9,092 nt of DNA, from positions 1 to 9,092 of the forward strand of contig JBEKDJ010000180.1 in the NCBI GenBank assembly GCA_050014415.1, read 5' to 3'. The position numbers and the translations under genes were made by a program. The DNA comes from JBEKDJ01 sp050014415. GTDB lineage: Bacteria; Desulfobacterota; BSN033; UBA1163. Positions 1-6,714 of the stretch are shown piece after piece (within the stretch, counting starts at the first letter, position 1; each line of letters begins with the position of its first letter). The notes under the pieces were generated by a model. The model was not told where the DNA came from. It did no database searches and saw nothing but the letters and a program-made list of their open reading frames with translations.

Positions 1-22
1 CGGGGTGAGGGTGGGAAAGATC

Positions 23-778
23 ATGGATGATCGACTCATTCAAAGAGCGGCGAAGGATATCTTTCAGTCAAAAAAAACAATCGCTCTGACCGGAGCGGGC
101 ATCTCCGTCGAGAGCGGCATCCCGGAATTTAGGGGATCTGGAGGTCTCTGGGAAAGATACGATCCCAATGAATATGCCCATATCCAAGCTTTCTATTCGA
201 ACCCCGATCGGGTCTGGCTGATGCTCAAGGAGATGTTCCTGCTCGTCATGACGGCAAAACCCAACCCTGCCCATATCGGATTGGCCGAATTGGAACAGAT
301 GGGCTTTCTTTCTTCCATCGTCACCCAGAATGTGGATGGTCTCCACCAAGCAGCGGGGAGCAAGAATGTGATCGAATTTCACGGCTCCCATAGAACCCTC
401 TCCTGTTTGAAGTGCTCTACAAAAATAGAAGGTGCTTCTCTCACCCTGGAGGATCTTCCTCCCCGGTGTTCTCGCTGCTCATCTCTCCTTAAACCTGATG
501 TGGTCTTTTTCGGAGAATCGATTCCCTGGGAGGCACAGATGATCTCACTAAGAGAGTCCAAGTCATGCAGTGCCGTGCTTGTTATCGGAACCTCTGCGGT
601 CGTCTACCCCGCAGCAACCATACCCGTTACGGCCAAGGAAAATGGGGCAATCATCATTGAAATCAATAAGGAATCCACTCCCATAACAGACGAGATCTCA
701 GACTATCTGATCTGTGGTTCTGCGGGCGAAATCATCCCGGCCATTGTCGAGGAGGTAAAGCGGGGAAAGAAACGATGA
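23..778 (+). CDS. cobB: SIR2-family NAD-dependent protein deacetylase (sirtuin)
   Basis: Predicted cytoplasmic sirtuin that removes acyl groups from protein lysines, consuming NAD+ and releasing nicotinamide and O-acetyl-ADP-ribose. Seen, numbering from the ATG at 23 (251 aa, normal bacterial length): the NAD-binding signature GAGISVESGIPEFRG (about 24-38), TQNVDGLH with Q102, N103 and D105, the catalytic histidine H120 in EFHG, four zinc cysteines C128/C131 and C149/C152, and a GTS motif at 189-191 before VVYPA. The Tyr-x-x-Arg pair of SIRT5/E. coli CobB desuccinylases is not visible before the KPNPAH segment, where the sequence instead resembles Thermotoga Sir2. Deacetylation is therefore likelier than desuccinylation (inference). 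GTG codons at 5 and 11 are in-frame alternatives. I prefer ATG 23 because a purine-rich GAGGGTGG lies just upstream of it. It ends 222 bases before phoH and is probably a separate transcription unit. Confidence 0.93.
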   Translation: MDDRLIQRAAKDIFQSKKTIALTGAGISVESGIPEFRGSGGLWERYDPNEYAHIQAFYSNPDRVWLMLKEMFLLVMTAKPNPAHIGLAELEQMGFLSSIVTQNVDGLHQAAGSKNVIEFHGSHRTLSCLKCSTKIEGASLTLEDLPPRCSRCSSLLKPDVVFFGESIPWEAQMISLRESKSCSAVLVIGTSAVVYPAATIPVTAKENGAIIIEINKESTPITDEISDYLICGSAGEIIPAIVEEVKRGKKR

Positions 779-790
779 ACTAGAACGGAT

Positions 791-819
791 TTGCAATCCC
801 GGATACAAGATGGTATGAT
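791..819 (+). promoter_or_regulatory. Probable sigma70-type promoter for the phoH leader
   Basis: TTGCAA at 791-796 and TATGAT at 814-819 are separated by exactly 17 bases. These are close matches to the -35 and -10 consensus hexamers. Transcription would start near 826 and give a leader of about 175 nt before the phoH start codon. The -35 box overlaps a small GGATT-TGC-AATCC hairpin at 787-799, and a run of eight T follows the -10. Position between sir2 and phoH fits a promoter for phoH-pgpH-ybeY. The call rests on sequence match only. Confidence 0.55.
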
Positions 820-883
820 TTTTTTTGGAAATCTCATCTCTTCCTGGTCTTGAGGCGGAGCAAGAGTGATCGATTGGCGTGAA

Positions 884-993
884 GGTTAACCCCCTCGACT
901 CCCCGGCATGAAGGTCGGGGCTCCAAGGGGTTGACCGCGAGCGGCGCTATTCTGCCGCACCTTCAAAGGTGAGGCCCGGCGCCCCGGAACGGG
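884..993 (-). mobile_element. Probable relic right end of an IS200/IS605-family element (tnpB tail plus foldback)
   Basis: Seen on the + strand: a 10-bp outer stem (884-893 with 927-936, one G.T pair) enclosing a 7-bp stem CCCCGGC/GTCGGGG (901-907 with 914-920, loop ATGAAG). A GCGGC/GCCGC stem (941-945/954-958) and CACCT/AGGTG (958-962/967-971) follow. On the minus strand, 886-993 is a 35-codon open frame ending in TAA that contains GAPTFMPGS. That tail is encoded by the hairpin itself, as is common at the C-terminus of IS605 OrfB/TnpB proteins, where the right-end hairpin overlaps or abuts the stop. The frame is closed by a stop at 994-996, so only the end survives. It would have pointed leftward with its body toward phoH. 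Alternatives are an unrelated REP-like element or a structured phoH leader RNA. Confidence 0.45.
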
Positions 994-1000
994 TCAATAT

Positions 1001-1999
1001 TTGAAAGAACAGGATGAATCCGTCGAGAAGGTCATCTTCGATGATCTCCAACTCGCGAATGGCCTTTTTGGCGCTCACAGTGAAAACCTGAGACGCATTG
1101 CCAAGACGATCGGAGTGAAAATCAATGCCAAAGGCAATGCCCTCACCATCCAGGGTGAAGAACTGGATGTCCAGCTCTCGAAACGGGTTCTAAACGACCT
1201 CTACGTCCTCCTGAAAAAGGGCTACCCCCTCTACTCGACGGACATCGACTACGCAATTCGAATGATCTCCGACGATCGGACGGTCAACCTGGAAGAGATC
1301 TTTCTCGATGCCGTTTATATCTCCTCAAAGAAGAGGGTGATCACACCCAAAAGCCTCGCACAGAAGCGTTATATTGATGCCATTCGGAAGTTCGATCTCG
1401 TCATTGGCATTGGGCCTGCCGGGACGGGCAAGACGTACTTGGCAATGGCTATGGGTGTTGCTCTTTTGATGAAACAGCAGGTGGAGCGGATTGTCCTGAC
1501 CCGTCCCGCTGTAGAGGCAGGCGAGAAGCTGGGGTTTCTCCCCGGAGATATCTACGAAAAGGTCAACCCCTATCTTCGTCCTCTCTATGATGCCTTACAC
1601 GATATGATGGATTTTGACCGAGCCTCCAAACTGGTGGAGAAGGGTATCATCGAAGTGGCCCCTCTGGCTTTTATGAGGGGCAGAACCCTTAACGATTCTT
1701 ACGTCATCCTCGATGAGGCCCAAAACACAGGATCAGAGCAGATGAAGATGTTCTTGACTCGGCTGGGCTTCGGTTCGAAGGCTGTCATCACGGGCGACAT
1801 CACTCAGGTGGACCTACCGGAGAGCAAAGTATCAGGTTTGATCGAGGTCCAGGGCGTCCTCAAAGGGATTGAGGGCATTGAATTCGTCTACTTTTCGGAA
1901 AAGGACGTGGTCAGACACCCCCTGGTTCAGGATATCATCAAGGCCTACGAAAAGATGGAGGAGAAACGTCACCGAATAAAGGAGCAGGCGGCTCTCTAG
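1001..1999 (+). CDS. phoH: PhoH-family P-loop ATPase
   Basis: Cytoplasmic ATPase of the PhoH family (PhoH/YbeZ type), linked to RNA metabolism and found beside ybeY in many bacteria. Its exact substrate is unsettled. Seen: 332 aa, typical length; an N-terminal region resembling the family opening (DNxxLFGxHxENLRRI-like, about 14-35) with a small KH-like fold expected; Walker A GPAGTGKT at 138-145; LTRPAVEAGEKLGFLPGD; Walker B ILDEAQNT with DEAQ at 238-241; then TGDITQVDLP. The start is a TTG. The frame is closed by a TGA at 932-934 and no ATG or GTG lies between, while TTG 1001 puts the MKEQ start where PhoH proteins begin. A weak ribosome site (GGAACGGG, 986-993) sits 7 bases upstream, inside the last GC-rich stem region of the leader. 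It is followed after 127 bases by pgpH and is probably co-transcribed with it. Confidence 0.95.
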   Translation: MKEQDESVEKVIFDDLQLANGLFGAHSENLRRIAKTIGVKINAKGNALTIQGEELDVQLSKRVLNDLYVLLKKGYPLYSTDIDYAIRMISDDRTVNLEEIFLDAVYISSKKRVITPKSLAQKRYIDAIRKFDLVIGIGPAGTGKTYLAMAMGVALLMKQQVERIVLTRPAVEAGEKLGFLPGDIYEKVNPYLRPLYDALHDMMDFDRASKLVEKGIIEVAPLAFMRGRTLNDSYVILDEAQNTGSEQMKMFLTRLGFGSKAVITGDITQVDLPESKVSGLIEVQGVLKGIEGIEFVYFSEKDVVRHPLVQDIIKAYEKMEEKRHRIKEQAAL

Positions 2000-2021
2000 T
2001 GAGCCTCGGGGCAGGAATACG

Positions 2022-2110
2022 GGGATTGGTATCTATTTACCTTTTTGAGAAAGTCTGAGTAAATTGCTAAGCACCAAATCCCAAACACCAATCCCATAGT
2101 CGCCCTATGG
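2022..2110. repeat. Inverted-repeat spacer between phoH and pgpH
   Basis: GGGATTGGT at 2022-2030 is exactly complementary to ACCAATCCC at 2087-2095, with 56 bases between. The right arm lies in a near-duplicated run, CACCAAATCCC then ACACCAATCCC (about 2072-2095). Directly after it, CCATAG/CTATGG (2094-2099 and 2105-2110) forms a perfect 6-bp hairpin with a 5-base loop, ending 16 bases before the pgpH start. There is no T-run, so it is not an evident intrinsic terminator. It could be an mRNA stem or processing site, or a short dispersed intergenic repeat. The role is unknown. Confidence 0.4.
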
Positions 2111-2126
2111 AAATTCTGGAGTATTG

Positions 2127-4517
2127 ATGAAACGATTCGTCAAGAAGTTCGGCCGGTATTTTCCCCTTTTTAGGACCGCCAACGGCCTCAGACATCGTCT
2201 GTGGCTGCAAAGGATCAAAACCCCTACCTATCAAAAGTGGTTTATCGGCATTGGGACCGCTCTCCTTTTGACTCTTCTTCTCTCTCCTACCCTTCAACTC
2301 CCTTTCAAGGACTATCAGGTTGGGGACATCGTCCGCAAGGAGATCAAGTCAGCACAAGACCTTCTGGTTGAGGACGAAAAGTTGACACAGGAGAAGCGTA
2401 TCGAAGCTGAGAAGTCTGTCCTCTCCGTCTATGACTACGATCAGTCTGCTCTGACAGAGGCTGAAAACCGAGTCCGGTCCACCTTTGAATCGCTGACAGT
2501 CTCCTTCCAACGGATGGAAAAAGGAGTCGACCAAACTGCCTTGAAGAGGGAATGGGAGTCTTCTTTGCATCTTCCTCTCCGTCAATGGGAATGGACGATT
2601 CTTGTGAAGGATCGCTTCGATCCCTCTATCGGAGAGGCCGCTCTAAAACTGGTCATTCCCACTCTGAAAAAAGGCGTGGTCAACGACAAAGATCTTCTTG
2701 ACCCGGACTCCGACAAAGGGGTGGTGATTCGAAACATTCAGACGCGTGAGGAGAGGAAGAACCTTCCTCCATTCACCTTCTTGGATTCTAAGGAGGCAAG
2801 GATCAAACTCCGGGCTGAAGCTGATCTCCTCCCACCCTCCTTGGGAAGGGAATTACCCCCCATCGTATTGAAAATAGCGGAGCACTTCTTGAGGCCGAAT
2901 CTCACCTTTAATAAGAACGAGACCGAAGAGCGAAAGAAGATGGCAAAGGAAAGAGTCAATCCCGTCTATTTTCAGGTCAAAAGGGGAGAAGTTATTCTGA
3001 GGACTGGAGATCGTGTGCAGGAAGAGCATCTTTTCAAAATCAAGGCCCTCAGAAAGGCACAGGAAAGAAGCTATGTCCTTTCCATTTTCATCGGTGTGGG
3101 ACTTCTGACCTTCCTGCTGCTGGCCAGTCTCTACGAATTCTCTACAAAAAACATTCGGAAGATCACCCTTTCTCAGAAAGATCTTCTCTTCTTCTCCGCT
3201 ACCCTGCTCGGAACCATTGGTCTTCTGAAACTGTTTCTACTGATCACGGACATCTTGGGAGAAGAATTCCTCTCTATTCCGCCCTCCTCTTATCTCTATC
3301 TCTTTCCCATTGCCGGCACTGCAATGCTTGTCAGGATCGTCATCAACTCGGAAGTGGCGATCGTCTTTACCATCTTGTCGAGCTACCTCTCGGCCACCCT
3401 GATGGGAAATCAGCTCTTCTTTTTCATCTTCACCTTTGTCGGAGGGGTGGTCGGTGCCCACAGGGTGGCGCGGTGCGAGCAACGGAGTATCTTGATGAAG
3501 GCGGGACTTGCGGTGGGAGGGGTCAATCTGTTGATGATCTTTGCATACTATCTAATCTCTGGGAATCCCTTCAAAATGGCCCTGCTCTCAGACCTGATCA
3601 TGGGCTTTCTAGGAGGTGTCCTCGCATCAGTCTTCGTCCTTGGGCTCACCCCCATCATTGAAGGCCTATTCGGTTACACCACGGACATCAAACTCCTGGA
3701 ATGGGCCAATATGGATAACCCTCTCATCAAAGATCTCATCCTCCAAGCCCCCGGAACCTATCATCATAGTGTCATCATCGGGAGCCTGGTGGAGGCTGGT
3801 GCCAAATCGATTGCCGCCAACCCCTTGCTGGCGCGGGTGAGTGCCTACTACCATGACATTGGGAAGTTGAAAAAACCTCTCTACTTCATCGAGAATGCAG
3901 CAGGGGGCGAGAACAAACATGACCATCTCACACCGAGCATGTCAAGCCTTATCCTCATCTCTCATGTCAAGGACGGAGTAGAGTTGGCACGAGAAAATCG
4001 TCTGGGACAACGGATTGCCCATATCATCCAGCAGCATCACGGAACGAGTCTTACCTCCTATTTCTATCAAAAAGCGAAAGAAATGGAGAATCCGGAAATG
4101 GGATCCCTCAACGAGGAAGATTTCCGATATCCCGGCCCCAAGCCCCAGACCAAGGAGGCTGGGATTGTGATGTTGGCCGATGCCGTAGAAGCAGCTTCCC
4201 GCACCCTTTCCGAGCCTACCCCTTCTCGGATCAGAAGCCTGGTTCAAAGGATTATCAGTGATATCTTCCTAGACGGACAATTGGAGGATTGCGAACTGAC
4301 CTTGAGGGATCTTCACCAGATCGAGGAGAGCTTTACTCGAATCCTAACGGCCATCTTTCACCAACGGATCGAATACTCCCTGCCAGCAACTCCCCCGTCT
4401 GTCAAGAAGAGAAACAATGAAGATATGGATTCGAAATCTGCAAAAACATACCCCTTTAGACCCAAGAAGAATAAGAAGGGCGGCCCAAAGGATATTGGTC
4501 AGCTTGGGGCTTCCTGA
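2127..4517 (+). CDS. pgpH: 7TM-HD cyclic-di-AMP phosphodiesterase, PgpH type
   Basis: Inner-membrane HD-domain phosphodiesterase. Family members of this architecture (Listeria PgpH, Bacillus YqfF) hydrolyse c-di-AMP to pApA. Seen, 796 aa: a basic N-terminus, a first membrane helix (about 38-54), a long extracytoplasmic domain (about 55-315) of 7TM-HDED type, a run of hydrophobic segments (about 316-515), then a cytoplasmic HD domain (about 540-740). Catalytic features: THHSV-like TYHHSV near 545, YYHDIGK near 575, the QQHHGT histidines near 637, and ADAVEAASR near 685. ATG 2127 is chosen over TTG 2124 because GGAG (2118-2121) sits 5 bases before the ATG. The C-terminus runs past the usual HQRIEY end with a basic, low-complexity tail that overlaps ybeY by 101 bases. 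c-di-AMP specificity is inferred from architecture; no cyclase is in view. Confidence 0.93.
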   Translation: MKRFVKKFGRYFPLFRTANGLRHRLWLQRIKTPTYQKWFIGIGTALLLTLLLSPTLQLPFKDYQVGDIVRKEIKSAQDLLVEDEKLTQEKRIEAEKSVLSVYDYDQSALTEAENRVRSTFESLTVSFQRMEKGVDQTALKREWESSLHLPLRQWEWTILVKDRFDPSIGEAALKLVIPTLKKGVVNDKDLLDPDSDKGVVIRNIQTREERKNLPPFTFLDSKEARIKLRAEADLLPPSLGRELPPIVLKIAEHFLRPNLTFNKNETEERKKMAKERVNPVYFQVKRGEVILRTGDRVQEEHLFKIKALRKAQERSYVLSIFIGVGLLTFLLLASLYEFSTKNIRKITLSQKDLLFFSATLLGTIGLLKLFLLITDILGEEFLSIPPSSYLYLFPIAGTAMLVRIVINSEVAIVFTILSSYLSATLMGNQLFFFIFTFVGGVVGAHRVARCEQRSILMKAGLAVGGVNLLMIFAYYLISGNPFKMALLSDLIMGFLGGVLASVFVLGLTPIIEGLFGYTTDIKLLEWANMDNPLIKDLILQAPGTYHHSVIIGSLVEAGAKSIAANPLLARVSAYYHDIGKLKKPLYFIENAAGGENKHDHLTPSMSSLILISHVKDGVELARENRLGQRIAHIIQQHHGTSLTSYFYQKAKEMENPEMGSLNEEDFRYPGPKPQTKEAGIVMLADAVEAASRTLSEPTPSRIRSLVQRIISDIFLDGQLEDCELTLRDLHQIEESFTRILTAIFHQRIEYSLPATPPSVKKRNNEDMDSKSAKTYPFRPKKNKKGGPKDIGQLGAS

Positions 4518-4860
4518 TGCCGAACTCAGCATCCTCTTGGTCGACGACGTCCAGATTCAAGACCTGAATCGACGCCATCTTGGTCGGGGTAAGCCTACCA
4601 ATGTCCTTGCCTTTTCAATGCGGGAGGGAGAGTTCCCAACCTTACACCCCCAACTTCTGGGGGATGTGGCCATCTCCGTCGAGACAGCATATCGCCAATC
4701 GAATCGATTCAGCTTAAAGGGTTCGGAAATGATTGTCCTCTTGTTGGTCCATGGTGTGCTCCATCTGCTCGGATATGAGCACGAAGGAACGAGAACGGGA
4801 GCTCGAGAGATGGCTATCAAACAGAAAGAATTGTTCCGCCGCGTCATCCCGAAGCTCTGA
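4417..4860 (+). CDS. ybeY: Endoribonuclease YbeY (16S rRNA maturation)
   Basis: Zinc-dependent single-strand endoribonuclease acting in 16S rRNA 3'-end maturation and late 70S quality control. Seen: 147 aa, normal length. The N-terminal half has LSILLVDDVQIQDLNRRHLGR followed by PTNVLAF (family consensus PTDVLSF). The metal site HGVLHLLGYEH supplies H112, H116 and H122. Residue 121 is Glu where most family members have Asp. The start lies inside pgpH in a different frame. The AAGAAGAG purine run at 4404-4411 can serve as ribosome site, and residues from M1 onward already resemble the YbeY N-terminus, so the long overlap appears real. Placement with phoH is the classical neighbourhood, and translation is probably coupled to pgpH. 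The usual next gene (era, dgkA or corC type) is absent. Confidence 0.93.
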   Translation: MKIWIRNLQKHTPLDPRRIRRAAQRILVSLGLPDAELSILLVDDVQIQDLNRRHLGRGKPTNVLAFSMREGEFPTLHPQLLGDVAISVETAYRQSNRFSLKGSEMIVLLLVHGVLHLLGYEHEGTRTGAREMAIKQKELFRRVIPKL

Positions 4861-5208
4861 TCAAGATGTTCCAAGTTGTCTTTCTATCATTAAAGCTGCG
4901 AGTGGGCTGATGGGAGTCTTTTTACGAGTAAGTTGAATAGGCTTCGAGAAGAGGTTAGACTTCTTTTCATGAAGTCCAAAGTATAATCTATTTCTTCCTT
5001 GTAATCCTCATCAAAACAATTTGCCTAGATACTGCAGATTTCAACCCGTAATTGATAAACTTGATCGGTAAATGACCCAGTCGAAGCCGTTAAGAAATCT
5101 TAATTCAAATCTAATCTCTCTTTAATATTTTCATGGTATTGATTTGGTATTGATAGAATCTATGGATTTCCTGACAAGGAAACAGTCGCAGAAGGTGGAT
5201 TTGTGATT
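4861..5208. other. AT-rich intergenic region after ybeY
   Basis: I see no gene here. It contains a GACTTC/GAAGTC hairpin at 4958-4963/4971-4976 with a 7-base loop but no T-tail, so it is not a convincing terminator. A 10-base direct repeat TGGTATTGAT at 5134-5143 and 5145-5154 lies just before the phosphoesterase gene. TTGATT (5139-5144) and TATGGA (5161-5166) are spaced 16 bases and could be a weak promoter within the repeat. The change to AT-rich sequence starts right after the ybeY stop and marks the end of the core block. Confidence 0.5.
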
Positions 5209-6177
5209 ATGAAAAAGGCATTAAAAGGACACCCCATAAAGATAATAATTGCTTCTCTGTGTATCATGCTGTTCATCGGCCTCACGATCTGGGATTACTG
5301 TGCCCCATTGTCTATCCGCGACAGCAACAAGAAGGAAATTTCAAGAATCGAAGTTGCTAATCCGGATAGTTTCACTTTCGCGGTATTTGGAGACAATAAA
5401 GGCAATCATTCTTTCTTTGAGCCACTCCTGCATGATATAGCCCAAGATAAGGAAATAGCCTTTGCAATTGACGACGGTGATTTAGTAGGCGACGGGAAGA
5501 GGAGGCAGTATCGCCATTTTCTCAACCAAGTGCAAAAGAACCTCAAGATTCCTCTTCTTACAGCTATTGGCAATCACGACCTCAACAATGGCTCAACTAA
5601 AAACTATCTCAAAATCTTCGGACCGACTTATTATACCTTTCAGATTGGTCAAAACTATTTTTTTGTTTTAGATGCAACTTCTGAATTAGGTTTTGACAAA
5701 GCAGAACGCCAGTGGTTGGAGGATCAACTGAACAGGGCACAAGATGCTAAGGCTCGGTTCATCTTCATGCATGTGCCACCCTTTGACCCCAGGGGTGGAT
5801 TCCATCTGCCGGAAAAAGACGCAAAAAACCTTTCCGGTCTTTTCAGACGTTACAACGTCACCCATTTCTTTGCCTCGCACATCCATGGTTATTTCTCAGG
5901 CATATGGGAAGGGGTTCCCTATACGATCACGGGTGGAGCGGGGGCCCGGCTCCAGGGAAGTGACCCGCAGCACTTCTTCCATCATTACGTGAAAGTGCAT
6001 GTTCATGGTGGAAAAGTAGATATGACGGTTAAGCGTATTAATGCAGACAATGTCATAGTGCGTCTTTCTGATTTGGTGGAAGACAACGCAATCGGAATAG
6101 GTTTGCTGCTTTGTGCTGGGATTTCTGCGCTTAGCCTATGGTTCTCAGTCCCCAAAGGGGGGAATCTCCCACAATAA
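5209..6177 (+). CDS. Membrane-anchored calcineurin-like metallophosphoesterase
   Basis: Predicted two-metal phosphoesterase; the substrate cannot be told from sequence. Seen, 322 aa from ATG 5209: an N-terminal basic stretch and membrane helix (about 10-28). The calcineurin-type motif series follows: FGDNKG (D62), IDDGDLVGD (D91), GNHD (121-124), MHVPP (H188) and SHIHG (H224, H226). The second residue of the first motif is Asn-Lys rather than the common D-x-H, as in several outer-facing family members. A second hydrophobic helix (about 294-313) lies near the C-terminus. With positive residues before helix one, the catalytic domain should face the periplasm, held by both ends (inference). GTG 5203 is the in-frame alternative, but AAGGTGG (5192-5198) is better spaced for the ATG. 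Codon usage is more AT-rich than the core block, and the gene stands alone. Confidence 0.88.
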   Translation: MKKALKGHPIKIIIASLCIMLFIGLTIWDYCAPLSIRDSNKKEISRIEVANPDSFTFAVFGDNKGNHSFFEPLLHDIAQDKEIAFAIDDGDLVGDGKRRQYRHFLNQVQKNLKIPLLTAIGNHDLNNGSTKNYLKIFGPTYYTFQIGQNYFFVLDATSELGFDKAERQWLEDQLNRAQDAKARFIFMHVPPFDPRGGFHLPEKDAKNLSGLFRRYNVTHFFASHIHGYFSGIWEGVPYTITGGAGARLQGSDPQHFFHHYVKVHVHGGKVDMTVKRINADNVIVRLSDLVEDNAIGIGLLLCAGISALSLWFSVPKGGNLPQ

Positions 6178-6241
6178 AGTCCGCTAATACAGATCCAAGT
6201 AGCGCGCTGCAGGAAAGTGCTCTCGACCTTTTGAATCCCTG

Positions 6242-6484
6242 ATGAAATCTGACAAGGAGAAGACCAGAAAAACCTCACTGAAATCAATCACTCCTGGAGA
6301 ACACTTGAGATTGCGGGATAACGTGCACGAGTATATGCAAACACGGGAATGGATTTTCGGGAGAGTGGAAAGAGACGAAACAATTTTACTCGTGCATGAA
6401 AGAGAAGGCTTCGGGTGGAATGTAAAGATGGGCGACATTGACTGGGAGGCGTATCGAAAATCAAAAGAGAAAAAAGGGCTGTGA
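6242..6484 (+). CDS. Small hypothetical protein (80 aa)
   Basis: I do not recognise a family. The product is a charged, soluble 80-aa protein with no signal peptide or membrane helix: a Lys/Arg-rich N-terminus (1-25), a central segment with Trp and Phe (EWIFGRVERDETILLVHE, about 36-53), and a Lys-rich C-terminus. It follows the phosphoesterase by 64 bases on the same strand and could be co-transcribed. Only a poor ribosome site is visible: AGGAAAG at 6211-6217 is too far upstream, and the frame is closed by TAG at 6200-6202. The mixed residue pattern and regular hydrophobic spacing look protein-like, but the weak start keeps confidence moderate. Confidence 0.5.
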   Translation: MKSDKEKTRKTSLKSITPGEHLRLRDNVHEYMQTREWIFGRVERDETILLVHEREGFGWNVKMGDIDWEAYRKSKEKKGL

Positions 6485-6714
6485 GGTGAGGGATAAAAAG
6501 AGAAATGTTTTTTTACTGGGCGAAAAACGCTTCTGATTCCAATTCTTCTGATTGATAACTCATTCGTGATCTGGTAGGAGCCAAATTATGAAAACGATGC
6601 TCCTTATTTTTCTAACACTTTATGCGATGTGTCCAAAATTGGAATCCTCTCATTTTTCGAGAAGCCTCTGCTGATTTCGGGATGAAGTTGAGGTTATAGA
6701 GAACCGCAAAAGTA
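6485..6714. other. AT-rich intergenic region with a 28-codon leader-like ORF
   Basis: This stretch holds no full gene. A 28-codon ORF at 6588-6674 has GGAG 7 bases before its ATG and starts MKTMLLIFLTLYAMC, which resembles a secretion signal, then runs to a stop after CPKLESSHFSRSLC. It could be a tiny secreted or membrane peptide or the surviving head of a decayed exported-protein gene. GATTCCAATT (6535-6544) is inverted as AATTGGAATC (6637-6646) around it. TTCTGATT is repeated at 6531-6538 and 6546-6553. No clear promoter or terminator is seen. Confidence 0.4.
6588..6674 (+). CDS. Possible 28-aa signal-like peptide or gene-head remnant
   Basis: ATG 6588 is preceded by TAGGAG with 7-base spacing, the best ribosome site between 6178 and 8980. 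The product opens with one Lys, then a hydrophobic run (MLLIFLTLYAM), then Cys at 15, resembling a secretion leader with a poor lipobox. It ends after 28 residues. Either it is a genuine short membrane peptide, or it is the N-terminus of an exported protein whose remainder has been lost. No homologue is recognised. Confidence 0.3.
   Translation: MKTMLLIFLTLYAMCPKLESSHFSRSLC

Noticed and set aside
787..826. GGATT/AATCC hairpin followed by a T8 run as a terminator for the sirtuin gene
   Set aside because: The T-run begins 20 bases after the stem, which is only 5 bp; the same bases fit a promoter better.
3942..4247. 101-codon minus-strand frame inside pgpH
   Set aside because: It is antisense to the conserved HD domain and has no supporting signals.
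4958..4976. Hairpin after ybeY as an intrinsic terminator
   Set aside because: The 6-bp stem has weak GC and is followed by CAAAGT rather than a T-run.
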